The position numbers and the translations under genes were made by a program. Below are positions 25,038-34,172 of a DNA stretch of 64,000 nt, in pieces. Below the pieces are notes generated by a model that saw only the letters and a program-made list of their open reading frames with translations, did not search any database and was not told where the DNA came from. Each line of letters begins with the position of its first letter. The first letter of the stretch is position 1. The stretch covers positions 62,001 through 126,000 of the forward strand of contig JBGULC010000010.1 in NCBI GenBank assembly GCA_045114775.1, in the 5' to 3' direction. The stretch comes from UBA3792 sp045114775 (lineage in GTDB: Bacteria > Bacillota > Clostridia > Christensenellales > CAG-138).

Positions 25038-26533
25038 ACGCCCTCCCTCAGAATGCGGTAGACCGCGTCCATATCCATGTGCTTGCGGATCGTGTCGGCC
25101 AGCAGATCGTACTGTTTCTGCTTGTGCGCCTCGCCCGAGACCTTTCCGAGCAGCGCCGGATCGACGCCCTTCCGCTCCGCCAGCATACGCACCAGAGCCC
25201 CCGCGACCGCGTCGCCGTCCAATACGCCGTGCACATAGGTCCCGCAGACATTTCCGCTTAAGGAGCCGTCCGCTTTCGCCGCGCCGGTCACCGTATCGGC
25301 GATCTCCGCGATCGGTGCGTCGCTTGCCGTTTCGCCCATGTGGATTTCGTAGCCCTCGAACGGCAGATGCGACAGAGGCGCAAACGTGCCGGAAAGCGCG
25401 CCGAACGCGCCTTTTACGCGGGTACGCGTCTTCTGCTCGGTAAACGTCGTTTCGACCGGCAAAAGCCCCATGCCGCGTAAGCTCCCGCCGTGCTCCACGC
25501 CGTGCGGATCGAAAAGCGTCTTTCCGAGCATCTGAAAGCCGCCGCAGATCCCGAACACCGGCCCGCCGGAATCACAAAACCGCAGGATCTTCGCTTCAAG
25601 CCCGCTTTGCCGGAGCCACAGAAGGTCCGCCATCGTGTTTTTCGTGCCGGGCAGGATCACAAGGTCCGGCTCGCCGAATTCACGCGCGGACGACACGTAG
25701 CGCACGGAGACCCCGTCGATCGCCTCCAGCGTGCGAAGATCGGTGAAGTTGCTGATCCTCGGCAGCCGCATGACCGCGATATCGACAAGCGCCGCGGCCT
25801 TGTTTTCAAGCCGTTCGGAAAGGCTGTCCTCGTCGTCGATGTCCAGATGCACGTACGGCACGACGCCGACGACCGGAATGCCTAAAAGCGCTTCGAGCTG
25901 CCTTAAGCCCGGCGCCAGGATCGATTCGTCGCCGCGGAACTTATTGATGATCACGCCCTTGACGAGCGCGCGTTCGTCCGGGTCCAGAAGCGCGACCGTA
26001 CCGTAGAGCTGCGCGAACACGCCGCCGCGGTCGATGTCGCCGACGAGCAGCACCGGCGATCTCGCCGCCTTCGCCATGCCCATGTTCACGAACACGTCCG
26101 CGTCCTTCAGATTGATCTCCGCGGGACTGCCCGCGCCTTCGATCACGATCGCGTCGTTTTGTTCGGACAGCGTGTTGTACGCCTTCATCACCTCCGGCAG
26201 CAGCGTCTTTTTGATCGCAAAATAGTCGCGCGCATTCATCTGCGCCCGGACCTCGCCGTTTACGATGACCTGCGAGCCCATGTCGCTCGTGGGCTTTAAG
26301 AGGATCGGGTTCATCAGCACCGACGGCTCGACGCAAGCGGCCTCGGCCTGCACGACCTGCGCGCGGCCCATCTCGAGGCCCTCCCTTGTGATAAACGAAT
26401 TGAGCGCCATGTTCTGCGCCTTGAACGGCGCGACCTTCAGGCCGTCCTGATGAAACACGCGGCAGAGCCCCGCCGCGATGAGGCTCTTGCCCGCATTGGA
26501 CATCGTGCCCTGGATCATGATCGCGTTTGCCAT
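25034..26533 (-). CDS. cbiP: Cobyric acid synthase
   Basis: A 499-residue amidotransferase. It amidates side chains b, d, e and g of adenosylcobyrinic a,c-diamide, using glutamine and ATP. The N-terminal ATPase half starts MIQGTMSNAGKS (P-loop) with IEGAGSPAEINL. The C-terminal glutaminase half has the nucleophile Cys in FGICGGFQMLGK (about residue 333) and a later His/Glu pair. The usual length. One base separates it from cbiA upstream; it overlaps cbiC by four. Confidence 0.96.
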   Translation of the reverse strand: MANAIMIQGTMSNAGKSLIAAGLCRVFHQDGLKVAPFKAQNMALNSFITREGLEMGRAQVVQAEAACVEPSVLMNPILLKPTSDMGSQVIVNGEVRAQMNARDYFAIKKTLLPEVMKAYNTLSEQNDAIVIEGAGSPAEINLKDADVFVNMGMAKAARSPVLLVGDIDRGGVFAQLYGTVALLDPDERALVKGVIINKFRGDESILAPGLRQLEALLGIPVVGVVPYVHLDIDDEDSLSERLENKAAALVDIAVMRLPRISNFTDLRTLEAIDGVSVRYVSSAREFGEPDLVILPGTKNTMADLLWLRQSGLEAKILRFCDSGGPVFGICGGFQMLGKTLFDPHGVEHGGSLRGMGLLPVETTFTEQKTRTRVKGAFGALSGTFAPLSHLPFEGYEIHMGETASDAPIAEIADTVTGAAKADGSLSGNVCGTYVHGVLDGDAVAGALVRMLAERKGVDPALLGKVSGEAHKQKQYDLLADTIRKHMDMDAVYRILREGV

Positions 26534-27883
26534 CTATACCTCCTTTGCCGCGGCGCGTAAAAAGCGCTCGATCGGCTTCGGGTTCGATTCAAAGAAAAGA
26601 TGCGGAAAGCCCGCGAGCAGGTTCCCCTGTGCGTGCATACACGTCCATTCGCGGCCGTTCGGCTTCGTGGCCGTAAACGCCGCGCCGGGATCGCCGCTTT
26701 CGAAATAGTGAAACTCGTGCGCTTTGATCTTCTCGCCCGCGCGGAAGAACGCCGAATCCGCGTTTGCGGAAAGCGTGATATAGCCGAAGCGACCGAGCTT
26801 TTGCGTGCGAAACGCGTCTGCTTTGATCGCGCCGCACATCGGGTGCGGATCGCCGTCCATGTCGGACAGCGCATCGTGGAGATACAGAAACCCGCCGCAT
26901 TCGGCAAGCGTCGGCATACCGCTTTCGATCGCGTTCCGGATCGCCGTTCGCATCGCGGCGTTTTCGGAGAGCCGCTTTGCAAAAAGCTCCGGATAGCCGC
27001 CGGGAAGGTAAAGCCCCTGCGTCCCTTCGGGAAGCCGCGTGTCATGAAGCGGCGAAAAAAACAGGACCTTTGCGCCGTACCGTTTCAAAAGCGCGAGGTT
27101 GTCGCGGTACAGGAAGCAAAACGCCTCGTCCTTCGCCGCGGCGATCACGGTTTTCGGCAGATCCGGCGCTTTGGGCGCGTCCTGCACGGCAAGCTCCGGC
27201 GCGGACCGCATCAGCGCGAACAGCGCGTCGAAGTCGAGCGTGTCATATAGGAGCGCCGCGAGCGCGTCCAGCTTTTCGGAAAGCCCCTTGACCTCGTCCG
27301 GCGTGACGAGCCCAAGATGCCGGCTTTCAAGCGTCAGCGCGTCGCACTTCGGCACGTAACCCAGCGGCGTGACGCCGAGCGCTTCGACCTCCGGCTGCAG
27401 CGCGCGGTAGACGTGCTCGCTCATGCGGTTGAAGATCACGCCTTTCACGCCGCTGTCCGGACGAAAATCCAGAAAGCCTTTGAGCGTCGCAAGCGCGGAC
27501 AGACTCTGCCCTCTTGCGTCGACGATCAGCACGACCGGTGTATCGAGCGCCTTTGCGACCGCGTAGGTGCTCGCCTCGTCGCTTGCGGCGGAAAGTCCGT
27601 CGTAATAACCCATCACGCCCTCGATCACGGCGCAGTCGGCGCCCGCCGCGTTTTGCGCATACAGCCGCCGGAGCGTCGCTTCGTCGGAAAAGAACAGGTC
27701 CAGCGTCCCGCTTTTGACCCCGACCACATGCTCGTGAAACAGCGGGTCGATGTAGTCCGGTCCGCACTTGAACGCGGAAACGCTTTTGCCGCGGTTTTTG
27801 AGCGCGCGCAGGATCCCGCAGACGATCGTGGTCTTGCCGCTGCCGGAGGACGGCGCGGCGAACAGGATCCGCGGACTACGCAT
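26534..27883 (-). CDS. cbiA: Cobyrinate a,c-diamide synthase
   Basis: A 449-residue enzyme that amidates the a and c acetates of cobyrinate. P-loop APSSGSGKTTIVCGI near residue 10, KCGPDYIDPLFH, the DGLS ATP-binding stretch, and a class I glutaminase domain from about residue 245 with Cys in LAECGGFLYLH. In the anaerobic pathway it acts on cobalt-cobyrinate. Eight-base overlap with the upstream fusion gene. Confidence 0.96.
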   Translation of the reverse strand: MRSPRILFAAPSSGSGKTTIVCGILRALKNRGKSVSAFKCGPDYIDPLFHEHVVGVKSGTLDLFFSDEATLRRLYAQNAAGADCAVIEGVMGYYDGLSAASDEASTYAVAKALDTPVVLIVDARGQSLSALATLKGFLDFRPDSGVKGVIFNRMSEHVYRALQPEVEALGVTPLGYVPKCDALTLESRHLGLVTPDEVKGLSEKLDALAALLYDTLDFDALFALMRSAPELAVQDAPKAPDLPKTVIAAAKDEAFCFLYRDNLALLKRYGAKVLFFSPLHDTRLPEGTQGLYLPGGYPELFAKRLSENAAMRTAIRNAIESGMPTLAECGGFLYLHDALSDMDGDPHPMCGAIKADAFRTQKLGRFGYITLSANADSAFFRAGEKIKAHEFHYFESGDPGAAFTATKPNGREWTCMHAQGNLLAGFPHLFFESNPKPIERFLRAAAKEV

Positions 27884-29846
27884 CTTCCCCGCCTCCTTCG
27901 CAGGAAATGATATAGACCGGATTCTGCGCAGTCATCAGATGATACGCGCCGACCTTGCGCGCGCGGGAAACGTTCAGCTCGACGATCTCCTCGTTTTTGA
28001 GCCGCAGCGCTACGATCGCCGCCGTCGCCTCCGCGAAGGTCTCGGCGGTCACCGTGTTCAAAACGATGCGGACCCGCGGGTTCTTCAAAAGCGCCGCTTC
28101 GATGATTTCTCTGAGGTTTCCGCCGCTGCCGCCGATAAAGAGGTGCGACGGCGCGGGAAGCATGAAAAGCGCTTCCGGCGCGGATCCCTCGACGACCGTG
28201 ACGTTCGGTACGCCGAGATGACGCTTGTTTTGTTCGATGAGCCTGCAGGCGTCCGCGTTCCGCTCGATCGCGTATACGCAGCCGTCCTCCGCCGCCTCCG
28301 CCATCTCGATCGACACCGAGCCGGTGCCCGCGCCGACGTCCCAGCAGACCGCGTTTTTCGTAAGCCGGAGCTTACTGAGCGTGACCGCGCGGACCTCGGA
28401 CTTTGTCATCGGCACCTCGGCACGCAGAAATTCTTCGTCCCCCCTGCCGTGCGTGACGACCGCGGTCTCCGCGTCCGGATTCTCGACGCAGAGGACCGCA
28501 AGCGGCGAAAAGCCGCGTCCGATCAGTTCTTCCGCCGTGCCGCGTGCGATCGCTTCGCAGGGAGTGCCGAGATCGGTCCCGACCGCAACGGATAATCCTC
28601 CGAGCCCGTTTTCCGTAAGCGCCAAAAGCTGCTCCTTCACGCCGTTTTCCCCGCCGACCAGCACGAATGTGCGGATGTGTTTTCTGACCTTGGCGGGCAG
28701 GTCGATCGCGCGTCCGTGCGCGGAGACGAGCGCCGCGTCGTGATACGGCACGCCGAGCTTCGCCGCAAGATACGAGACCGAGGAAATGCCGGGCAGAACC
28801 ACGGGTTCCAGATCCGCAATCAGCGGCAGCAGCTTCTTCGCGCCGCTGAAAAAGCCGGTGTCGCCCGACATGGCGACGACGACGCGCTTTGCGTCCGTGC
28901 GGCGCAGGACCGCTTCGATCTCCTTCGGTGCGATCGCGATCTCGACCGGTTTATGAAAGCGGCCGAGCGCTTCGGTCACGCGCTTTGCGCCGATCAGAAG
29001 CTCCGCCTGTTCGCAGGCGCGTTCGGCGTCCCGCGTCAGCGTCCGATCGCCGTCCATGCCGATCCCGAGTACCGTGATCCGTTTTTTATCCTTCAATCCG
29101 AACCGTTCGGACAGCAGCGAAAGGCACTCCGCTTCGGAAACGCCGCCTTCCTCGTCCGGACGGCGGATCACCACGGGCGTCGCGCCGCACGCCTTTGCCG
29201 CGGCGATCTTTTCTTTGAAGCCGCCCGCAGCGCCGGTGTCCTTGGTCACAAGGTACTCAGCGCCGATCGCGTGGATCATCGCCTCGTTCAGCTCCTCGGA
29301 AAACGGTCCCTGCATGCAGATCAGGTTTTTGCCCGAAAAGCCGAGCGCAAACGCCGCGTCCGCCGATTCCTTCACCGGCAGGATGCGGGCGTACAGTCTT
29401 GTTTCAAAATCTCTGACCGCCGTGTAGCGGGAAAGCTCCTTGCTGCCGACGGTGAGAAGCACGTTCCCCTCCGTGCCGTTGAGATACGCGACCGCCGCGT
29501 CCGTATCGGCAACGCATACGCAGCCTTCGGCGTCCTCTGCCCCGCGCAGCACGCGAAGGTATTCCGTTCCGGTCCTCGCGGCGGCGGCTTTCAGCGTTTT
29601 TGTGACCTCCTGCGCATACGGATGCGTCGCGTCGATCAGAAGCTGCGCCTGCGTTTCCTTGATCAGCGCTTCGATCTCGTCGGCGTTCTTTCTGCCGTGC
29701 AGCACGGTCAGGTTTTCCGCAGGCGCGATCAGCGTTTCGCCGTATTCCGTGGCGACGCTGACCGTGACCGAAACGGGCTGTTCTCTGAGCGCTTCCGCGA
29801 TGCGCCGGCCCTCGGTCGTGCCCGCGAACAAAAGAATGCTATTCAT
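27876..29846 (-). CDS. Fusion: precorrin-6A reductase + CbiE + CbiT methyltransferases
   Basis: One 656-residue chain with three enzymes of the corrin pathway in working order. Residues 1 to about 250: CbiJ/CobK reductase (LLFAGTTEGRRIAEAL, DATHPYAQ, VTKDTGAAGGF). About 255-455: CbiE, C5-methyltransferase of the SUMT fold (VLGIGMDGDRTLT, SGDTGFFSGA, LPGISSVSYLAA). About 460-656: CbiT, C15-methyltransferase and decarboxylase (WDVGAGTGSVSIEMA, EGSAPEAL, IGGSGGNLREI). CbiE-CbiT fusions (CobL) are common; adding CbiJ in front is rarer. All motifs are intact and no frameshift is needed. Overlaps cbiH by eight bases. Confidence 0.94.
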   Translation of the reverse strand: MNSILLFAGTTEGRRIAEALREQPVSVTVSVATEYGETLIAPAENLTVLHGRKNADEIEALIKETQAQLLIDATHPYAQEVTKTLKAAAARTGTEYLRVLRGAEDAEGCVCVADTDAAVAYLNGTEGNVLLTVGSKELSRYTAVRDFETRLYARILPVKESADAAFALGFSGKNLICMQGPFSEELNEAMIHAIGAEYLVTKDTGAAGGFKEKIAAAKACGATPVVIRRPDEEGGVSEAECLSLLSERFGLKDKKRITVLGIGMDGDRTLTRDAERACEQAELLIGAKRVTEALGRFHKPVEIAIAPKEIEAVLRRTDAKRVVVAMSGDTGFFSGAKKLLPLIADLEPVVLPGISSVSYLAAKLGVPYHDAALVSAHGRAIDLPAKVRKHIRTFVLVGGENGVKEQLLALTENGLGGLSVAVGTDLGTPCEAIARGTAEELIGRGFSPLAVLCVENPDAETAVVTHGRGDEEFLRAEVPMTKSEVRAVTLSKLRLTKNAVCWDVGAGTGSVSIEMAEAAEDGCVYAIERNADACRLIEQNKRHLGVPNVTVVEGSAPEALFMLPAPSHLFIGGSGGNLREIIEAALLKNPRVRIVLNTVTAETFAEATAAIVALRLKNEEIVELNVSRARKVGAYHLMTAQNPVYIISCEGGGEDA

Positions 29847-30570
29847 ACAGATATCCTCTCGGCGTCACCATTTTTCCGTTGACGATCCTCGTCTGCGAGT
29901 TTCCGATAAACACGGTGGAGAACATATCCACCTCCGTGTCCCGAAGCTTTTCGAGCGTCAGCACCTGCGTCTCTTCGCCGTCCCGTCCGATGTTCCTCGC
30001 GATCCCGCAGACGGTTTCCGGCGATGCGAACCGAAGCACCAGATCGCAGGCGCGGGCAAGGTAATCGTGCCGCTTATGGCTCGACGGATTGTAGAGGCAG
30101 ATCACGAAATCCGCTTCCGCCGCCATCAAAAGACGCTTCTCGATCTTCTCCCACGGAGTCAGAAGGTCGGAAAGAGAAATCACCGCAAAATCGTGCATCA
30201 GCGGCGCGCCTAAGCTCGCGGCGCCGGAAAGCACCGCGGATACGCCCGGAACCGTTTCAAGCGCCACGCCGGGATACTCCGGCAGAAGCTCCTCGATGAG
30301 CCCGCTCATGCCGTAAACGCCCGCGTCGCCGGAGCAGACCATGGCGACCGTTTTGCCCTCGGACGCAATCGAAAGCGCCATGCGCACGCGGTCGACCTCC
30401 TTCCGCATCGGGGTCGAGCGATAGTCCTTATCCGGAAAAAGGTCCCGGACGAGGTCGATATAGACCGTGTAGCCCACGATCACGTCGCTCTTCGCAAGCA
30501 CGTCCTTGGCCCGGACCGTCATGCCGTCCGCGCCGCCGGGGCCGAGCCCCACCGCATACAGCTTATTCAA
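29839..30570 (-). CDS. cbiH: Cobalt-precorrin-3B C17-methyltransferase
   Basis: A 243-residue SUMT-fold S-adenosylmethionine methyltransferase that methylates C17 and triggers ring contraction. Signatures: GLGPGGADGMT at the start, VCSGDAGVYGM (SAM-binding P2) and VPGVSAVLSGAASLGAPLMHDF. The usual length. Overlaps of eight bases with cbiG and the fusion gene. Confidence 0.95.
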   Translation of the reverse strand: MNKLYAVGLGPGGADGMTVRAKDVLAKSDVIVGYTVYIDLVRDLFPDKDYRSTPMRKEVDRVRMALSIASEGKTVAMVCSGDAGVYGMSGLIEELLPEYPGVALETVPGVSAVLSGAASLGAPLMHDFAVISLSDLLTPWEKIEKRLLMAAEADFVICLYNPSSHKRHDYLARACDLVLRFASPETVCGIARNIGRDGEETQVLTLEKLRDTEVDMFSTVFIGNSQTRIVNGKMVTPRGYLYE

Positions 30571-31591
30571 ACGAGATCCCCTCCTTACTCTTTGCCAACG
30601 CGAAGGTCATGCCGTCCTCCGCGATCTTCCTGACATACAATTTACCGCCGGAAGCGAGGACCGCGGCGCGCTCCGAAACGCAGTCCACGCCGGTCGTTTC
30701 CTTCACGAACGCCGAGCCGGAAAAATCGCCCGGAACCGCGTTCAGTTCTTCCGCGGAACAGGTCATAAACGGCAGGCGGTTCGCCTCCGCAAACATCAGG
30801 ATCGCAGGCTCGTCCTTTTTGAGGTCGATGCTCGCGACGCAGGACAGCGCTTCGAGCGGAACGCCGCACGCCGCAAGATTTTTGCGAATGAAAGCGTCCA
30901 GCGCCGCCGGGTCCTTCCCCCTTCTGCAGCCGACGCCGAGCGCAAAGCGCTGCGGGATCAAACGGAGCGTGCGTTCATACGGCGTCCTGTTTTCGCACGA
31001 AACGCAGACGCCGAGCTTCGCGTCTCCCACCGTAAGGCCATTCGGAAGCGGACCTTCTACCGGAAGATCGGACGAAAAGCCCACCGGCTCGCCGGAAAGC
31101 AGCGCCGCGGAAACGGCCTTGCAAAGCGCCATATCCGTGATGAACAGATGATTGCGCTTCGCGAACACGTCCACCGCGAACAGGCCGTTCACGTCGGTCG
31201 CGGTCGTGATCACCGGCGTCGCGCCGAGCGCCGCCGCAATCGTTTCGGCAAGCGCGTTCGCCCCGCCGAGATGGCCGGACAAAAGCGGGATCACGAACCT
31301 GCCCTTTTCATCGAGCACAAGCACCGCCGGATCGGTCGTCTTGCTTTTCACCCACGGCGCGATCGCGCGGACCGCGATGCCCGCGGCGCAGACGAAGATC
31401 AGCGCGTCGGCGCACGCGAAGCCCTCCTCCGCCCACTGCGCGGCGGGCACAAGCAGCGGCTCGTCGCCCGGTTTCAAAAACTTCGGCAGCGCAAAGCGGC
31501 GGCAACCGTGCCCCGCATGCTCCAGCGCGTCCGCAACGCAGCGCGCGGTCTCGCCGCCCTTCGCGGTATAGGAAACGATCCAAACCTCCAT
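30563..31591 (-). CDS. cbiG: Cobalt-precorrin-5A hydrolase
   Basis: A 342-residue protein that opens the delta-lactone of cobalt-precorrin-5A and releases acetaldehyde. This step exists only in the anaerobic pathway, so it defines the route used. The central GHLGGANALAE is the family signature, and the C-terminal CbiG_C domain begins near residue 225 (LGVGCRRGKDP). Starts three bases after cbiF. Confidence 0.95.
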   Translation of the reverse strand: MEVWIVSYTAKGGETARCVADALEHAGHGCRRFALPKFLKPGDEPLLVPAAQWAEEGFACADALIFVCAAGIAVRAIAPWVKSKTTDPAVLVLDEKGRFVIPLLSGHLGGANALAETIAAALGATPVITTATDVNGLFAVDVFAKRNHLFITDMALCKAVSAALLSGEPVGFSSDLPVEGPLPNGLTVGDAKLGVCVSCENRTPYERTLRLIPQRFALGVGCRRGKDPAALDAFIRKNLAACGVPLEALSCVASIDLKKDEPAILMFAEANRLPFMTCSAEELNAVPGDFSGSAFVKETTGVDCVSERAAVLASGGKLYVRKIAEDGMTFALAKSKEGISFE

Positions 31592-31594
31592 AGA

Positions 31595-32353
31595 TTACTC
31601 CTTCGCGGGTCGGAACTCGGTGGCAAACGCGGGATTATAGAGCTCCGAGCGCGCGTAGCCGCTCTGCTTTACCGCGTCGCCCACGATGATGAGCGCGGTC
31701 TTTCGGATGCCGTTCTCCTTTGCGCAGGCGGCAAGCGAAGAGACCGTGCAGAGGAACGTCCGCTCGTCCGGCCAGCTCGCCTTATAGACGATCGCCGCGG
31801 GCGTGTCGGGCTCGTATCCCCCCGCGATCAGCTCCGCCTGCGTCTGTTCCAAAAGTCCCGTGCTCAAAAACAGCACCATCGTCGCTTTATGCTGCGCAAA
31901 CGCGCGTACGCTCTCGCGCTCCGGAACCGGCGTTCTGCCCGCCATCCGCGTGATGACGACGCTTTGCGAAACGTTCGGCAGCGTGTATTCCATGTTGAGC
32001 GCAGCCGCCGCGCCGCAGAACGAGCTGACGCCGGGCGTGTAATCGTACGCGACGCCGCGCGCCTCAAGCGCGTCCATCTGCTCGCGGATCGCGCCGTACA
32101 GGCACGGATCGCCGGTGTGCAGACGCACGGTCATAAGCCCCTGTTCCTCCGCGTCAAACATGACTTGAAGGACCTCCTCAAGCGTCATTTTCGCGCTGTC
32201 GTAAATCTTTGCGCCTTCCTTGGCGCAGGTCAAAAGCGCCGGGTTCACCAGCGAACCGGCGTAAATGATGACGTCGGCGGTCTCCAGAAGCCGCTGCCCG
32301 CGCACCGTGATCAGATCGGCTGCGCCGCAGCCTGCGCCTACAAAACGGATCAT
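31595..32353 (-). CDS. cbiF: Cobalt-precorrin-4 C11-methyltransferase
   Basis: A 252-residue SUMT-fold enzyme that methylates C11. VGAGCGAADLITVRG, LHTGDPCLYGAI and TPGVSSFCGAAAALN are typical. The start is the ATG ending at 32353, which overlaps the cbiL stop (ATGA) and follows AAGGAGGGG; the longer frame upstream is an out-of-frame shadow of cbiL. Confidence 0.95.
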   Translation of the reverse strand: MIRFVGAGCGAADLITVRGQRLLETADVIIYAGSLVNPALLTCAKEGAKIYDSAKMTLEEVLQVMFDAEEQGLMTVRLHTGDPCLYGAIREQMDALEARGVAYDYTPGVSSFCGAAAALNMEYTLPNVSQSVVITRMAGRTPVPERESVRAFAQHKATMVLFLSTGLLEQTQAELIAGGYEPDTPAAIVYKASWPDERTFLCTVSSLAACAKENGIRKTALIIVGDAVKQSGYARSELYNPAFATEFRPAKE

Positions 32354-33033
32354 GCATTCCCCTCCTTTACGATCGTCACCAGATAATAGCCCGCGTCCTC
32401 CGGAATTTCGGCGCGGCTCCGGTAAACGCGCTGGTTTTCCGTGCCGCAGTTTTCGACCGCCTGCGCCTCTTTGCCGCTGCGTTCGATCGTTTCCAGAAGC
32501 GGGACGAGCTCGCCTTTCATAAAAACCTTTGTTCCCGGAAGCACAAGCGCCGCTTCGGCGTTCGCGCTGCCGGGCAGAATGTGCAGCGGCTCGCGGTCGG
32601 TGCAAAGCGGTGTTTTGAGCGCCGCGGCCGCCGCGCAGAACGAGGTCACGCCCGGGACCCACTGCACCGCATACCCCGCCGCCTCGGTCTTTGCCGCGAG
32701 GTATGCGAACGTCGAGTAGACCGAGGGATCGCCGAGCGTAAGGAATACGACGTTCCTGCCCGCTTCGAGCACTTTCGCAATCTTCCCCGCGCCTGCTTCG
32801 TACGCCGCCTCGCGCGCCGCGGCGTCGTGCGTCATCGGCATGTCAATGCAGAGAAGCGGTCTTTCGCAGATCTCCGGCACGGCGCCCGCCGCGATCCTGT
32901 AAGCGAAGCACTGCGCCGCGTCGCGGTGCGGGATCGCCAGCACATCGCATTCTTCGATCAGCCGCACGGCCTTTACCGTTATTAGCTCCGGATCGCCGGG
33001 TCCGACGCCGACGCCGTAAAAAATGCCCTTCAT
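32350..33033 (-). CDS. cbiL: Cobalt-precorrin-2 C20-methyltransferase
   Basis: A 227-residue SUMT-fold enzyme that methylates C20 of cobalt-sirohydrochlorin. GVGVGPGDPELITVKAVR opens the protein; LTLGDPSVYSTFAYL and VPGVTSFCAAAAAL follow. The ATG ending at 33033 lies in a four-base overlap with cbiD; longer forms are not supported. Confidence 0.95.
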   Translation of the reverse strand: MKGIFYGVGVGPGDPELITVKAVRLIEECDVLAIPHRDAAQCFAYRIAAGAVPEICERPLLCIDMPMTHDAAAREAAYEAGAGKIAKVLEAGRNVVFLTLGDPSVYSTFAYLAAKTEAAGYAVQWVPGVTSFCAAAAALKTPLCTDREPLHILPGSANAEAALVLPGTKVFMKGELVPLLETIERSGKEAQAVENCGTENQRVYRSRAEIPEDAGYYLVTIVKEGNA

Positions 33034-34172
33034 TTCCTTTCCTCCATCCACCGGTCCGCAAACGCGTTTCGGAACAGCACCCGATTTCCCGTCGTGAATA
33101 CGATCACGCCGAGCGCGATCGCGCCTTTGAACCGTCCGGCAAGCGATACGTCGATGCGCTCGCGCAGCGCGTTCATCGTGCCCGCAAGCAGGTCCTTCTC
33201 TTCGAGGATGCGCAGCATTTCGTCGGTCGTCACGCAATCGAACATCGCCCGCGCCGTATCCGCGTCCGCGCCTGCGCGAAGGGCCGCCGCCGCCATAAGC
33301 TCCGCACGGCAGTCGCCTTCCCTCGAGTGCGTGTTCATCATGCCGCCGGAAAGCTTTACGAATTTCCCGATATGACCGCACAGAAGCGCCTCCGGGAAGC
33401 CCTCCGCGATCGCGGCTTCGATCGCCCTGCCGATATAGTTCGAGCATTTCACGACGCGTTCGTCCGCGATCCCGTGCCGTTCCCTGAGGAAATCCGCCCC
33501 GTAGTTGCCGGGCGTCAGCACGAGCCGCGTATCGCCCAAAGCCCTGCGCTGTCGGATCTCCAGAACGATGCTGTCGACGAGCGCGTCCTCGCTCATCGGC
33601 TCCACGACGCCGCTCGTACCGAGGATCGAGATCCCGCCGAGGATCCCGAGCCGCGGATTGAACGTCTTTTCCGCAAGCGCGACGCCTTCCGGCACCGAGA
33701 TCACGACCGAAAGCCCGCCGAAATACTCCCATTCCTCCGCCGCCGCTTCGACCGCCTGCCGGATCATTTCGCGCGGGACGGGATTGATCGCCGCCTCGCC
33801 GATCGCCTGCTTAAGACCGGGCTTTGTCACGCGGCCGACGCCCTCGCCGCCGTCGATCGAGATCCCCTGCGCATCCGAAACCGCGACCTTTGCGTACACC
33901 AGCACGCCGTCGGTCACATCCGGATCGTCGCCGGCATCCTTCCGGATCGCGCAGGAGGCGAAGCCCTTGCCCAAAACCGGCTCGAGCACCGGCAGATCGA
34001 GGTCGAAGCCCTTGGGCGTTCCGATCGGCACGGTCTTCGGCGCGGCGCCCGAAAGCAGCAGGATCGCCGCCGCCTTTGCCGCCGCCGCGGCGCAGGTGCC
34101 GGTCGTGAAGCCGAAGCGCAGACGTTTGCCGTCCCGTTCGATGAAATGCGTTTCGATGCCGGTCTCAGCCAT
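33030..34172 (-). CDS. cbiD: Cobalt-precorrin-5B C1-methyltransferase
   Basis: A 380-residue methyltransferase of its own fold, specific to the anaerobic pathway; it methylates C1. RFGFTTGTCAAAAAKAA near residue 20, SIDGGEGVGRVTKPG and LTPGNYGADF are family signatures. The eight-base overlap with cobD at its start and the four-base overlap with cbiL show tight coupling. Confidence 0.96.
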   Translation of the reverse strand: MAETGIETHFIERDGKRLRFGFTTGTCAAAAAKAAAILLLSGAAPKTVPIGTPKGFDLDLPVLEPVLGKGFASCAIRKDAGDDPDVTDGVLVYAKVAVSDAQGISIDGGEGVGRVTKPGLKQAIGEAAINPVPREMIRQAVEAAAEEWEYFGGLSVVISVPEGVALAEKTFNPRLGILGGISILGTSGVVEPMSEDALVDSIVLEIRQRRALGDTRLVLTPGNYGADFLRERHGIADERVVKCSNYIGRAIEAAIAEGFPEALLCGHIGKFVKLSGGMMNTHSREGDCRAELMAAAALRAGADADTARAMFDCVTTDEMLRILEEKDLLAGTMNALRERIDVSLAGRFKGAIALGVIVFTTGNRVLFRNAFADRWMEERK

